From NCBI GenBank assembly GCA_010015655.1, contig ML976693.1, positions 538,622 through 602,621 on the forward strand: DNA of 64,000 bases, written 5' to 3'. Under the pieces are notes generated by a model. That model was not told where the DNA came from. It ran no database searches and saw only the letters and a list, made by a program, of their open reading frames with translations. The translations under genes were made by a program, and so were the position numbers. This document shows, one piece after another, positions 10,991 through 22,627 of this stretch; position 1 is the first letter of the stretch; every line of letters begins with the position of its first letter. The stretch is from Bimuria novae-zelandiae CBS 107.79 (lineage: Eukaryota; Ascomycota; Dothideomycetes; Pleosporales; Didymosphaeriaceae).

Positions 10991-11596
10991 GTTGCCGAGC
11001 CCTTATCACGGTCGTGGTGCTTGGCGATCGATAGCTCTGTGTTGCCAAATACGATGTGGCAGCGAGGTTAGCTTACGACGCCCGCACAGATTGGAGTTGC
11101 GGGAAACAAAGCAATTGGGCAACAATTTCAATTGAAGAGTAGAAGGAGAAGAGAAACAGACACCTAGGATCTTGTCCAGAGGCTGCAATCATTCACACCT
11201 TCCTTTTCGACTCATGCTAGATCAAATGCAGTTAGCTCACCCCACCGCTGCTCCCTTCCGTATCAAGGCGCGCGGGTTCTTCGCTCCTTCATCCTCAACA
11301 CTATGCATTTATCGCTGAGGAAGCGAGCAGACGCGCCAAAATGTGGTGCCAATTGCTAGAATATTCTATGCCCCCAGTTCTCTCGATCTAGGTCACATCC
11401 AACTGTCTTCGACCTATATATTCTGGCGCGGAATTCGCATAGAATATCATGTACAAAAGAAGCTCAATGAGGAACAAACAACGAACCGGACAAAAGTTGA
11501 ATAGCAAAGCGAGTGGGCAAAAAAGGTGGAAAGAGTAAGCTCGTTGGGGGCGAGCAGGTACACGAACCCCGTGAGGGACATCACGAGCAGCCCTCG
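10991..11596. other. Intergenic, tandem minus-strand genes
   Basis: This is the promoter region of the DUF885 gene and the 3' end of the multicopper oxidase gene. A short minus frame at 11006-11188 has no support. Nothing else was seen. Confidence 0.5.
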
Positions 11597-13778
11597 TTAC
11601 ACGATGAAGCGCCTGTAGCGCGGGACTGGTCCTGCTTCGCTGCGCTTCTGCGCCGACCCATCTGCCCAAGCAGCTTCAAGAGCAGCTTCAACCTCTTCAA
11701 GCTCGCTGTAAGGTTGCTCGAGCGCAATCTCCTGTACCCGTGCGGTGATGGCCTGTTGAGTAAAGGGACCCGTTCGATCCTCGAAGTCCTTGTGGACATA
11801 CGCCTTTGCCGACCAGCGCGGATCCTCTGGATCGCCAAAATCGGTCGCCTCGTTATAGCCGAAGTCCTCTAAATGAGAGACATTGAAGGCGGCCATCATG
11901 TCCTGGTGTGGCTGTCAGTGGCCGGCTCGATATCCTTTTACCGTTCGCGCTTACCTGGTCTTCGTGAATGAGGTTGTGGCAATGGAACATATACACGCCA
12001 TTCCAAGGAGCGTAATGTGCCTCAACGAGCACAACTTCGTTCTTCCCGAGCCAGACAACATCCTTGAGGCCGGCCGACTCGTAAGGCTCCACCCCTCTTC
12101 CGTTGCGTTGTAGGACCTTGAAGTCAACGAGATGAACGTGCTACACCTGCATTAGCGACATCTCATTCCTTCACGATCATTCCCACTTACAATCGGATGC
12201 GTCCAACCACCAGACGAATTTTCGAGCTCCCATATTTCTACCTTGCCTTGCGGAACCTTGGCAAGGACACGGTTGGTCGCGTCCGCAAATCCCACGTTGT
12301 TGATCTGCCATTCGCTATTAGAGCGGTGGAAGCGGAAGTGGTGATCAATTCCCGAGGAAGCAGGCGGAAATGGCACATTTCGGAGGGTTGACGGAACGTT
12401 CGAGGCATCGCTCACTGGCGTGCTGCCGACAACGAATTTCATGACTTTGTCAGTGTTATCGTATTCCTCATCGACACCAACTACACTTGTCAGCATCGAT
12501 CTCAAAGCATGATCTTAAATTGCTCACCACCACCGGCATCTTGGTCATTGAAGAGGTACAGAGTCTGGCCTGCGTATTGCGAGAAATCGAAGACGATCTC
12601 ATAGCGTTCGGCAACCGCCACTTTGAGATCGGTGGCTTGTACTGGCGCCTGAAGTAGTCCAGCGTCGGAGGCGATAACCTTAAAAGGAAGCCTGGTGCCG
12701 GTCGCCGTAGACTTGACGAAGTACTGCCATCGCGTCAGCCTGTGTCTTTTCAGAGCCTGCAAGTGATTGAGTGCCCCACGTTACCCCTGAGAAGGTTACA
12801 TAGGAGTGGGTATAACAGTCAAACCCAGGCTTGCTATTGTACAAAGTCTGGCAAGCACCTACCACATCGAAGTTACGAGAAACGGCAGCATTGAGGAACC
12901 GGAAGCGATATTTGCGAGGTTGGACGTTGAAGTATGGCCAGGGCTGACCGTTGACGTGGATAACGTCACCCCACACAGATTTATCTTCGCCTTGCGTGGT
13001 GTGCAGAGTACCATCAGAGTTGTACTGCTTGGACGAGAGTACGAGAGGAATGTCCTGTTGACCGTAACCAGATGGAAGACCTAGCGCATCCTCCTCCGGG
13101 TCAGTGATAAGATACACGCCTGCCTGGCCGAAGTAGGCGTTCTCAGCAGTCCAGTGCAAAGCATGATCATGGTACCACAGCATCCGAGCGGACTGGTAGT
13201 TGGGATAGTAATAGTCTTTGTACTCCCCAGGATGCGTGAGATCTGCAGCCCAGCCATCGAATGGAGCGCGCGAAGGTGACCCGTGCAAGTGGACCGAATT
13301 CTCACGGTCAGCGCTGTTCACGAAACGAACCACACTCTCAGTGCCCTTCGGAACAATAATGGTCGGTCCAGGGCTTTTGCCATCGTACCCCACGAGACGA
13401 GCCGGCTTGAGCTTGGGAAAGACTTGCTGAGTGAACGACTTGATCTCAAATTCATAGTACCAAATCTCGTTATTGGTGACAGGGTTATTGATCTTCCTGG
13501 GACCAATCAGTTCAACCGATCAGAGAACCGCAAGACAGTTGTCATGCTTACTGCTTGGGATTTGCGACCCCAGGGATCGGGAGAGGCGCAGAGTAGAGCG
13601 TGTAGGAGGGACTAGCGGTGTCTTTCCTCGCTTGAGGGAAGTCAGACGGATCATCTTCGACAATCTGTGCAAGCGCAGAGGCTTCGGCTTCCGGAATCTG
13701 CGTGGCAAACTGAGCTTGGACAACACAAGACGACGTGAGCGTCAGAGCCAGAGCCGCTCGAGCGAGTCTAGAAATCAT
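11597..13778 (-). CDS. Bilirubin oxidase-type multicopper oxidase, secreted
   Basis: Six exons (13778-13552, 13496-12863, 12723-12528, 12480-12191, 12140-11955, 11902-11597) encode 612 aa; all five introns (47-139 nt) keep frame. Residues 1-22 are a signal peptide. The four copper-binding motifs are intact: HLH (145-147), WYHDHALH (HDH 185-187), HPIHVH (447-452) and HCHNLIHEDQDM (502-513), where Cys503 would bind T1 copper and Met513, ten residues on, is the axial ligand. HDHALHWTAENAYFGQAG, LPSGYGQQDIP and GDVIHVNGQPWP are typical of the Myrothecium-type bilirubin oxidase subgroup rather than true laccases. Members oxidise bilirubin or phenolic pigments while reducing O2 to water. The 139-nt third intron contains other weak splice signals, but only the chosen pair restores DVYFVKS. 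Natural substrate and role are unknown; pigment or phenolic oxidation is inferred. Confidence 0.92.
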
Positions 13779-16700
13779 ACTTGTAAGGATATTGATAATA
13801 AGAATGAGGAAAGAGGTGAATTGACCAAGCAGGACAATGCTGAAAGGCCTCTTGGTGCGCCATCGGGCAGTACTTATACGCATTTGCCGGACCCCAAAGG
13901 CAAACCCGTATTCCTCGAAAGCTTTGCAACCGAGGCTCGCCTGCTCTAGCCGCTGTGCTCTTGTTATTCTCCCTGCATGGGAGGAGTCACACCGCGTGGT
14001 GCTATTGAATATACCTGCAGGGCGTTCTGGTCGAGCAAGCCATCGCCTGGCGACCCCAGCACTGGATTGTTGAGCGTGAACTGGCATCTCCCTCTCAATT
14101 CTCGAGATATAGTAAGTCCTGGACCAGATCTACGACGCTCTTACGGTGCCGAAGCATCGCTAGGATATCAGCAATGTGTACCCGTTCTCTGCCCTAGGGG
14201 ATTTCAACCCTTGCGATTTGAAAAGTTCGGATTTGCGTTTGATGCTGACTATCTTGTACTATTCTAAGCTATCTTCGTATTGGTATTGGTCACATAGTTC
14301 GGCATGTGTTCGAATTTCAAGCCTGGCTAGCACACGGTTGAGGCACTATTTAGGTACGGACAGTTGCGAGGACCACGCGAGGCAACCTTCACATGGCCAA
14401 GACATGTGCTTCCGCCCGAGCTTAAGCCAACTTGATGGCTGCATTAAAGCGACTAAAGATTCAGATTGGCGGAAAAGGATCTCCTGTGAGTATTGACCCC
14501 CTGACAACTTTAGCCCTTCAATTGATATTTGCCCAGTTAGTTTCATTGCCTACATAAACAGAAGTCAGCAAAGTTTGCTCAGTTGTAGCGGTCTCCAGCG
14601 GACGAAGGACCGCCGTGGACATAAACGCTTTTGCTGCACAATGTGTCCCTGCCGCCTCTTTTCTCCCTTGGCTTGCATTCAATTCGGGTCATCTTCCTTG
14701 TCAAGTACGAATCGGACTATAACGCGACAGGCTTGGCTAACAACAGGTCTGATTGAACACTGACTAGCATATAGCCCCTATTGAGTCTCTCGCCTGCAAT
14801 AGTATCCGGTGGCTAGTGTAGGCTTTCAAACGCCTTCAATCCGGGATGCAACACCTGAGGCGGTCAGAACATCCAATACCAAAACATTCCCCATCCTACA
14901 GAATCCTCCAAGCCACTTGGCGTCTGTACCCTGTATGAGCCTACACCGTGTGTTCAAAGGTGGTCACTGATTCGCGCGGTGCTCTCTCTGCTGCGCGAAG
15001 TCCAGCTCGGCTGCACTTCCCGCAGCCAAGAAAGGGACTTGTAGGAATCAGAATGCCGGTAGATGTGTCACGGAACAAGGGAAGGAAACAGACGAGAATA
15101 CGTCGAAACGCTCCTGGTCCCTGGAAAAAACTGCAGTCCTGTCGTATCCGTATCTGCACTCATGAGAGCTTTCCACCCCCCACAAATATGAGATATCTCT
15201 CTGCTGCTACCTCCCACAGGAGATCATCGGGTGAGGGGACCAATGGTCTAGTGGACTCTGTATCGGTTCGACTTTGCCTTGTTGACGGCCAAGATACACT
15301 TACAAGGATATTACAAGTCTCGAACGTCGATATGCAGTTTCCTAGTGGGTCATGCCACCCTACGACCATGTCCGCGTGGAAATCAGGAAGCGAACGAGCC
15401 TTGGAACGGCCCGCTGCGGATAGATCAACAATCCAGTGGTCGCCATTACCAATTCCGAAGGCAACTGACCGGGCTGGCGGATTCGCTTCAGGGTAGTTGC
15501 GGATCGTATTGACTAGGAAATGCGTTAACATAGCCCGAGTAATGGAGCCCTCCATTTGACCACATCCATATGCAGCATTGATATGAGGGTTCGCACAGGT
15601 GCCTAGAAAAATTAGCGATATTATGGGCAACCGAGGCGATGGATCAGCCACATTGTGCCACTCGGGTCGTACCCGTACCACCAGGCACACGCTTATCCAA
15701 GTTAAGATCTCGCAAGCAACAGAGCCTTCGCCTGACGAAGGCAGCCACCAGCACCGGTGTGAAGCAAAGAAGGCAGAACAAAATGCACCTCTGGAGCGCA
15801 TTCCGCAGAATCGCTCTAAGCAGATCTGCATACGAATACGATGCCAGCTTCCAGAGTCTTCTCCACGGGAATACTACGGAATACCATCAGGACACGCCAA
15901 ACCATTCACCCCCCAAAATACTCCCATAGCCCACTGCCAAGTATCCCACCCACCCGTCTGGGTCGTTCCCAAGTTATGCCAATGTTCCTTCGCTCTCGCC
16001 ACACCCTCGTATTCCACGCATCCGCCGGGTCCGCTGACACCGACCCCACCCAATCCCACCACCACATTCGCAAATTCCATACTCTCTTACACCCGATGCA
16101 ACACCTCTTGGCAAGCTAAATCGCGGCGTAGGATTCCGCGTTTGCATACCAATACTACAGTAAACAGTCACAAGCGAAATGGTTCTTAGCTTTATGAAGG
16201 TGGGTGGGAACGTAAGCCTGGGTCCGCGGTGATGCCAAAATTGGGTGTAAAAATGCATGTATGCATGTCAGCAACTCTGCTCGTGGTGAGGGAAGCGCGG
16301 GACACGTGCGAATTCCTGCACAGGATCCTATAGCGAGCACGAATATGCCGGGAACGGGCAGGGGCGCAGCTGTACGGACTGCGTGTTTGCCACATGGACC
16401 TAGGCTCCGTTGGGGGCTTCTCACTGCTATACGGACTGCAGCGGATCATCTTGCAGCGGGGCTGACAGATGGCATTTAGGAATGCGAGAACGGAGTTGCT
16501 CGTGTTCTACCGACCTGTACTGACAGCAGCACGCCAATACGCAATACATACGCCTTGGGGAAATATACTTGCTAGCTTCGATCTTCGTAAGGGATCACGA
16601 ATAACAAGTAATGCGCTATAAGCACGCCCCATTATTGACCGCGAAGTGAAAAGCGCTTTAAATCTACTGCCTCAGGTATCAGGTCACACGGAAATATCAC

Positions 16701-17721
16701 ATCGCTTCATTTTGAAGCACTGCTTCACAACCATGGAAAATTGTAGTCTCAAATGCAACGCGCAGCACCAGACTTCCTCTACTCCTCATACCACTGCGCG
16801 CAATAAAAAGCAATTCACTGCCCTAACGACGATTCGAACTGGTGCATCTTCGTGTACCAAAAAGTGGCAAAACTAAAAGCCACTTCGAGGTGCTGGCTCA
16901 AAAAAGGGATTTTTTGTTTGATTCAACGGGAATAATTTGCCTGAAATAATATATATGGACGGTTGGCAGTGGTTTATTTACACACAACCTAACGGCTTTA
17001 AGCTCCGGTCTCTTATTCACCTCACAAACACTGTCAAAGAGCACAAGACGAAAATGACACACATACCCCCCCTCCACCACCGTACATTAACCCCTCACCT
17101 GTCTTAATTTCACTATATACCTCTCCGCTCCTCCCTCCAGCACGCCACTCTACCTCTATACCAGCAAAGGGTCCCCCCTCGGTTACTCCAACCTTATTCA
17201 CTAGAGAATACAATTTGGTAAAACACAAACCCACGGCTGCGCCCATCAGCGCTGCACTTCCAGGAAAAGCAATTTACCGACACAATAGGCACCCGTTACG
17301 GGTGAAACCTCTTCTTCTCACATCTATTTAGTAAAAATTAGTGTTCGAAGTACCCAGGGCTTCCTTTCAATCGTGTAGAAAACGCCGAGGCACCACAGAA
17401 AGTGAACAATTGATCGGTAGCAGCGCCTTCCCACGCCTCCGTCTCAACATGCTCATTCCTCCTTTCCTTCCTTAGATCCCCTAGACAGGGGTAGACACTC
17501 TACACACGATAGGGTACGCATGAGTTATGCCTCCATCCCACAGCTCAGGCGACAGCACATTTTTACACTCCCGCAAAATATGGCGACTTTCAATCATTTG
17601 TCAGCCCGCGGCGACGGACGCAAGTATGAACTTTTTGACTGTTAGAAGTGTTTCGTATCTCTACCTAACCCCTCCGCCCGAGATGTCCTTGCTCAAGGAA
17701 ACGACCAGTCAGACCCGCGAT
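13779..17721. other. Gene-poor 3.9-kb stretch
   Basis: The stretch lies upstream of the multicopper oxidase and downstream of the NF-X1 gene. No gene is confidently supported. It contains the weak minus-strand frame at 15160-15831 (listed separately), a 7-bp perfect hairpin at 16862-16885, and a T-loop-like GATTCGAAC near 16841 that does not fold as a tRNA. The final 600 bases probably hold the 3' leader of the NF-X1 gene. Confidence 0.45.
15160..15831 (-). CDS. Uncharacterised open frame, doubtful
   Basis: This is a 223-codon frame without recognised family. A plausible intron acceptor (TTTTTCTAG) on the minus strand lies just before GTCANPHINAAYGCG, so a real gene might have its last exon from about 15600 down to 15160. 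The stretch GQMEGSITRAMLTHFLVNTI faintly recalls the end of caspase-like (peptidase C14) domains, but catalytic His and Cys motifs cannot be shown. It may equally be chance coding in a gene-poor region. Confidence 0.15.
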   Translation of the reverse strand: MQICLERFCGMRSRGAFCSAFFASHRCWWLPSSGEGSVACEILTWISVCLVVRVRPEWHNVADPSPRLPIISLIFLGTCANPHINAAYGCGQMEGSITRAMLTHFLVNTIRNYPEANPPARSVAFGIGNGDHWIVDLSAAGRSKARSLPDFHADMVVGWHDPLGNCISTFETCNILVSVSWPSTRQSRTDTESTRPLVPSPDDLLWEVAAERYLIFVGGGKLS

Positions 17722-20700
17722 TTATTCGCTGTCCGCCCACGACATCCCTGCCGGCATCCTCTCTAGCACCTCCCCAGCAACAGGTCCCTCAGCATCGCTA
17801 TTCACGCCGCTCGTTGCTGCGCTCGCTTCCGCACTACCCTCCTCGCTAACACCCTTCTCCCTCTCCTCTTCCTTCTCCTCCTCGGCCTCCCAGTCATCCG
17901 CTACCTCCACCTTCTCCTTCTTCGTCTTGCGCGGCAAGCTCAAGACCGCGAACCCGCTCTTCGTGCCCAGCGGAGCATTCTGCGGCGCACGACGCACAGG
18001 CGCGCCCTTGGCGATCTGACTCCATCCCGCGCCGGGTGCGTTATCGCTCTCTCTGCGCTGTACGTTGAGGGAGGCGTCGGTGCGGACGAACTGTAACTTG
18101 CCTATAGACTCAGCAGCGAGGGCAGTCGAAAGGGTTGGTTTGATGGATTCGAGCATGTTCTGGATGTCGCGCTCGGTGGTGGAGACGCGGGCCGCGATCG
18201 GGGGTTTAAGTGAGACCTCTTCCGACGGCAGGAAGGCGACTTCGAGTTCGAGTGGGTAGGACGTCTTTGGCATCGTGCTCCTGAGCACAGCTGTGATCTC
18301 TTCGATCGTAAGAGCGAAGCGAGGGCTTGTGATTATGAAACCATTATATGGATCTGAAGTTTGGTTGCGCTTGGTTTGCGAAACGGGTGTGTAGGTGGCG
18401 GTACTCCGAGGTGCTGAAGCTGCTGTTGCATACTCACGCTGCCGAATGCGCACACAGTCCGCCAAAGTCTTCATGGGTGCCATGACGAATCGTGGAGTCT
18501 TGAAGAGGGCGACATGACGATGAGGTTCGGGATCCATGCTCTCCGTATCAAAGCCAAAATCTTCTGCTAGCGAGTGGATGAAGGCTCGCTGCTGGCGCTG
18601 CATAGGTTTGAATCGCATGCGCTTTTCTTCTGGATTTGCAGCAAACAGTCGAAGGATCTTTTCTTGAGCGGCTGCCCACGTGGAGTTATGCTGGTACATA
18701 TTCAAAGTGTCGGCAGAGTAAGGGACATGATCGTCCTGTCGATCGGGATCGATATGTAACGCCGAGGCGAGGATTTGATTTCGTTGTAGCCGGCCACACT
18801 CATCGTCGCACTTTAAAGTCTTTTTGAGGTTTCCCTCGCCATTCTTCGAAGCGTTGCACTTCGCTTCTTGTTTGATACGCTGACATTCGCAGGTGATAAG
18901 GATTTTGTGGGTACATGGTTTCTCCTCTTTACAAGGCACGGGAAAGTGGCAGCGAGCCATGCAAGGATGACCACAGACGCTGAGCTCTTTGCCGCAGGCC
19001 TGCGCACACGGTTCTTCGCACTCTCCCGGACGATGGCACTGCTTCCGACACCGATGTGCACCACATCCTAGAAGTTGCCCGCAGGGTTCCGCGCAACGGA
19101 CTTCGCTGAGATGGCATGGCTGATTCTTGAGTGTATTCTTTCCACATAAGCAAGGCTTTGTCGTAAGGAAGGGGCATATGGGGCAGCTTTCATCGTCTCC
19201 GTGGCAATTATGCGGCACTTGGGGGTGGCCGCAGTCCTTTGATCGTTCGCATTCGTATCGGCAAGGTGGGGGTTGTGTACCGCACGGCAGAGGTGGCTGC
19301 AGTACGGTACGGCCACAGTGGCAACTGATCTCCTCGAAGATGGCATCGTGACATGTCCCGCACGGTCCTTTGTGGCACAATTCCTGACAGCGATGATCAG
19401 GATTACCGCATCTCAGTTGTCGACCGCAAGGCCGTGTACAGATGTGCTCTGACTCGAAGCCATCATCAAGGGGGCGACGCACCGAGTCGATCGGTCGATG
19501 CTTTCGGCGTTGAGATTGACGCTCACCCACTTTACGTTCTCCTGTGCAACAACGTTCTCCGCATTCATGTCTCCCGCAATTGAGTACTGCTCGACATATC
19601 CTCATACAATGCGGCCGCTCTTCGGCGCCCTGGTGGCAAATTGTGGATGATGTGGTCCTTCCGCAACGGCAATCGATCGTAGTAATCTGTAGACACGGTG
19701 GGCACTTGCCCTGATGGCAGCGTTTTGGACATGTGTGTCCGCAGCTGAGCCTGGTCCCGCAAGGTTTTGAGCAATTCGGTATTGGATCTTCGCATGTAGA
19801 CCGTGGGGTATCCGAAATCTGGCGCAGAGGGGTCTTACCACATGGGCAATGCGAAATTGTATCAGGCGAACGAGGGCAATGTGTTGGTTTGGCGTCTTGT
19901 CGATGGCAGAAAGTCCCGCAGAAGTGCTTTCCGCAGTCGAAAGGTCGCTTACAGACATTTGGACATTCGAAGATGCCCACCCAACGCTCGACCGTCGACG
20001 TTCCGTCATCGGCCACATGTAGCAGACTGCTATCCCTCTCTTGCTCTTGGTCACAGCACAAGATGTCCTTCTCTTCCTGACCACAGTAACACCTCGCTGG
20101 AACGCGCACTTCGCAAGCTCCACAGGGCCCTTCGTGACATGGTTGGGGACACGTATGCTCTCCGCAAGGCATTACTTGACCACAGACGGTGCCGCAGGTC
20201 CAGCCATGCTCATAATCTGTATCCAAACAACGGCGCGTGACAGAGTTCTTTCCGCAAAAGCAATGTTGCGTCGGCCCCATCAATGAGCACGGAGGGCATG
20301 GCCCAGCGTGACAGGTCGATGGGCAAGGGTGCGGGCACTTCTTAGACAGGACTCGCGGCCGACCGCATGTCTGTCCGCAAGAGAATGGAGGCAGGCCTGG
20401 GAGCGACTTGGGATCGATTTCCTTCTCGCACCAACATGAAGGCGCCCTGGGCAGCTCGTCCTTGGGGTAGTTGCAGCCTGGACACCGCCATTGCCTTGGA
20501 GGCGGCATTTCGCCCTCGGGCGCTTGTTGTCGTGCAGCCGCGGAGCCTTCGTTGGTAGACCACTTCTTAATGCAGCCCAGATGGAAGACGGTCCAGCATG
20601 TTCTGCAAGACCAGATACCTCTTGCTGTTCGCCTCACTTCATCGGTGCAAATCGCACACTCATAGTGCCCGTTGTCTATGTCTTCGTGCGTGCGCGTAGC

Positions 20701-21189
20701 GATATCGGGCGCGGACGACTTGGGGCCTTGCGGAGGCTGCGCTTTCTTAGGCCGCGGTGGTCGCTGGGTGCGCTGGGGAGGTGCAGGCCTTCCAGGCGTG
20801 AACTCGGGCGCGTCCGGCTGGAGGTCTGATATCTGCGTAGCGATGGGCGGCGTGTTCTCGCCCACCAACTGGTCTGCCGCCCGTGGATGCAACCTGGGCA
20901 GGTGGTGACCGCCTCCTCTCCCTCTCCGATACCCCCTCCACCGAGGTTCTGAATTTGCTGTGGTTTCATTGTTGCCGTCCGAAGCGGGCGGTTGTCCGCG
21001 TCCTCGCCCTCGTCCACGCCCTCTGCCACCTCGTCCTCCACGTACAACGGGTACCTGTGGTTCCTGCGCTTGCCCCGCCTCTTGCTGCTGCGCACCCTCA
21101 ACCTGGCGGTTTACGTGCCGGTTGCGATGTCGATGGCGGCGTTGGTTTCCCTCACCATTCGCCGGAGGTACTCCAGGAGCAGCCGACAT
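17722..21189 (-). CDS. FAP1: NF-X1-type zinc finger transcription factor / RING protein
   Basis: A single exon of 1155 aa from the ATG at 21189; the open frame extends upstream but only from a GTG. The order is: an Arg/Gly-rich N-terminus; a RING/PHD-like finger at about 178-240 (CAICTDEV, CRTCWTVFHLGCI, WRCPGC); then a long array of NF-X1 cysteine repeats (C-G-H-x-C-x3-C-H-x-G-x-C-x2-C type); an R3H single-strand nucleic-acid-binding domain about residue 850-890 (AFIHSLAEDFGF); and an acidic tail. This is the architecture of human NFX1 and yeast Fap1, a factor that binds the FKBP12 homologue Fpr1 and confers rapamycin resistance when overexpressed. It likely acts in the nucleus, possibly with E3 ligase activity. 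A 5'-UTR intron (21254-21294) is plausible. It is transcribed divergently from BIG1. Orthology to FAP1 is inferred from architecture. Confidence 0.92.
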   Translation of the reverse strand: MSAAPGVPPANGEGNQRRHRHRNRHVNRQVEGAQQQEAGQAQEPQVPVVRGGRGGRGRGRGRGRGQPPASDGNNETTANSEPRWRGYRRGRGGGHHLPRLHPRAADQLVGENTPPIATQISDLQPDAPEFTPGRPAPPQRTQRPPRPKKAQPPQGPKSSAPDIATRTHEDIDNGHYECAICTDEVRRTARGIWSCRTCWTVFHLGCIKKWSTNEGSAAARQQAPEGEMPPPRQWRCPGCNYPKDELPRAPSCWCEKEIDPKSLPGLPPFSCGQTCGRPRVLSKKCPHPCPSTCHAGPCPPCSLMGPTQHCFCGKNSVTRRCLDTDYEHGWTCGTVCGQVMPCGEHTCPQPCHEGPCGACEVRVPARCYCGQEEKDILCCDQEQERDSSLLHVADDGTSTVERWVGIFECPNVCKRPFDCGKHFCGTFCHRQDAKPTHCPRSPDTISHCPCGKTPLRQISDTPRSTCEDPIPNCSKPCGTRLSCGHTCPKRCHQGKCPPCLQITTIDCRCGRTTSSTICHQGAEERPHCMRICRAVLNCGRHECGERCCTGERKVGERQSQRRKHRPIDSVRRPLDDGFESEHICTRPCGRQLRCGNPDHRCQELCHKGPCGTCHDAIFEEISCHCGRTVLQPPLPCGTQPPPCRYECERSKDCGHPQVPHNCHGDDESCPICPFLTTKPCLCGKNTLKNQPCHLSEVRCAEPCGQLLGCGAHRCRKQCHRPGECEEPCAQACGKELSVCGHPCMARCHFPVPCKEEKPCTHKILITCECQRIKQEAKCNASKNGEGNLKKTLKCDDECGRLQRNQILASALHIDPDRQDDHVPYSADTLNMYQHNSTWAAAQEKILRLFAANPEEKRMRFKPMQRQQRAFIHSLAEDFGFDTESMDPEPHRHVALFKTPRFVMAPMKTLADCVRIRQREYATAASAPRSTATYTPVSQTKRNQTSDPYNGFIITSPRFALTIEEITAVLRSTMPKTSYPLELEVAFLPSEEVSLKPPIAARVSTTERDIQNMLESIKPTLSTALAAESIGKLQFVRTDASLNVQRRESDNAPGAGWSQIAKGAPVRRAPQNAPLGTKSGFAVLSLPRKTKKEKVEVADDWEAEEEKEEEREKGVSEEGSAEASAATSGVNSDAEGPVAGEVLERMPAGMSWADSE

Positions 21190-21651
21190 GCTGCTGGCGG
21201 CGGTTGGGTGATTGTGCACTTCAACACGGGTATCGATTGTAGTCTCTCACGCCCTGGAAAAAGCCACAGATTAGCCTGGGGTGACTTGACGTACTTCGGA
21301 CAGTTCTACTTGACATACTTTAATTAGTTCTAGAAGGACATGCGCTGTTTGCAACTTTTTCGTGGGCGTGTGAGAGAGTATTGAGCAAGCAAACCGTGGA
21401 CAAGCGAACAAAGTTATTATATCTCGATACCTTACGTTAGCACCCGCCGCGGACAGAATGAGTCAACATAAGCACTCGCTCCTTCTGCGGCTCTGGGTGG
21501 CGCATGCTCATTAATTTTCGGTGACTGTTCGTCCCTCCGCAGAGCTTCTGGCCTGCGCGTCATAGCCCCTCGGCAAAACCCCGGCCGCCGTCCGCGAGCT
21601 GGGCGCAACTCCAACCTCGCATCGCAGCAACCATCAAGCTCCATCGATCCA
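21190..21651. promoter_or_regulatory. Divergent promoter region FAP1 / BIG1
   Basis: These 462 bp separate two head-to-head starts, so both promoters must lie here. On the FAP1 side a GTACGT...TTTTCCAG segment at 21254-21294 with a GCTAAT branch-like site looks like a 5'-UTR intron. No TATA box is obvious. Confidence 0.5.
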
Positions 21652-22627
21652 ATGGCCAAGTCACTCGTAGGCGCCCTCGCGCTGGCCTCGCTGGCCTCGC
21701 TGCCGTCTGCACTCGCCTTCCGCAACACGTCGCCCTACTTCCTCTTCTCCACCGCCGAGTGTGTGCCCGCGCCCCCCAGAGCGACTCTTCTAGGCTAACA
21801 GCTCCAGCTTGAACCTCCCCGCTGACGATGCCGACATCGCCCGGGCCAACGCTGTCGTCGACCAGATGACCTCCTCCCTCGACGGTTGCCCTACCAAGAC
21901 CTACTTCGTCGTGCGCCAGAACGGTGTCTCCGCGGCCGACTTCAGCGACGCAAGCCGCTCCACCCCCCGGTTAACCAGCCATTTGAATGGCAAGAGCGAC
22001 TATGTGAAGAGCACCATGGTCGTTCCAGACGTGATTGAAGAGGCGTCGACGGCATCAGCGATATCTGCCTATTTACAGGCCAAATGCGGGGCTGAAATGC
22101 TGCAAGGCGACGCCGCTTCCAACAGCGAGAAGCAACGCGTCGTTCAAGTGTCATTCCCGGCCCCTCCGCCGGATTCAGACCTCAGATTGACACAAATGGG
22201 GAAGAATGGTAAGATCTTATTGCACACTTCAGCCACACTCTTATTAATACTCTTCTTAGACCAGGAGCTCCAGCAGCTTATCGAAAAATATGCCGACTTT
22301 GAAGACTTCACCGTCATCTACACGTCCACACCTCAGACCAAGTTCCAGTCGGAGCACCCACCGTACGAGATGGAGAATCCCTTCGGTGAGGCCGTACAGA
22401 TGGAGCTGAAGCGCGACCTGTCCGCCCACAAGCGCGACGCGAAAAGTAAAGCCGGTCTGTTCGAGAAATACCAATACTTCACCCCAGGTCTCTTCATGGG
22501 CCTCACAGCCGCCGTGCCGCTTTTCCTCATCGTCCTCGTCGGTGTGAAGGCTCTTGTGAGCTTGGAGGTATCCTATTTTGCCTTCAGCAAGGAGATGGGC
22601 CCGGCCGCCCAGAGGCAACAGAAGTAG
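21652..22627 (+). CDS. BIG1: ER membrane protein BIG1 / V-ATPase S1-like
   Basis: Three exons, 21652-21758, 21808-22208 and 22260-22627, encode 291 aa. The N-terminus is a signal peptide (MAKSLVGALALASLASLPSALA) followed by SPYFLFSTA, the conserved start of the mature protein. Near the C-terminus KYQYFTPGLFMGL leads into one transmembrane segment (AAVPLFLIVLVGVKAL) and the conserved tail YFAFSKEMGPAAQ. Yeast Big1 is an ER protein needed for normal beta-1,6-glucan; the family is related to the V-ATPase accessory subunit Voa1/Ac45. The first acceptor could be CTAACAG or, preferably, CTCCAG at 21807. The second intron is 51 nt, a multiple of three without a stop, so retention would insert 17 mostly hydrophobic residues. 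It is head to head with FAP1. Confidence 0.88.

Noticed and set aside
16790..16905. tRNA-like signal on the minus strand (GTTCGAATC T-loop and a perfect 7-bp hairpin at 16862-16885)
   Set aside because: The bases flanking the T-loop do not pair as a T stem, the hairpin loop is 10 nt rather than 7, and no acceptor stem can be formed.
1..17000. Possible secondary-metabolite cluster (two transcription factors, an oxidoreductase, a multicopper oxidase)
   Set aside because: No polyketide synthase, NRPS, terpene or DMAT backbone gene is present, and one of the enzymes is broken; co-location alone is not enough.
21190..21219. Extension of the NF-X1 protein to a GTG start at 21219
   Set aside because: Fungal nuclear genes start at ATG; the first in-frame ATG is at 21189.
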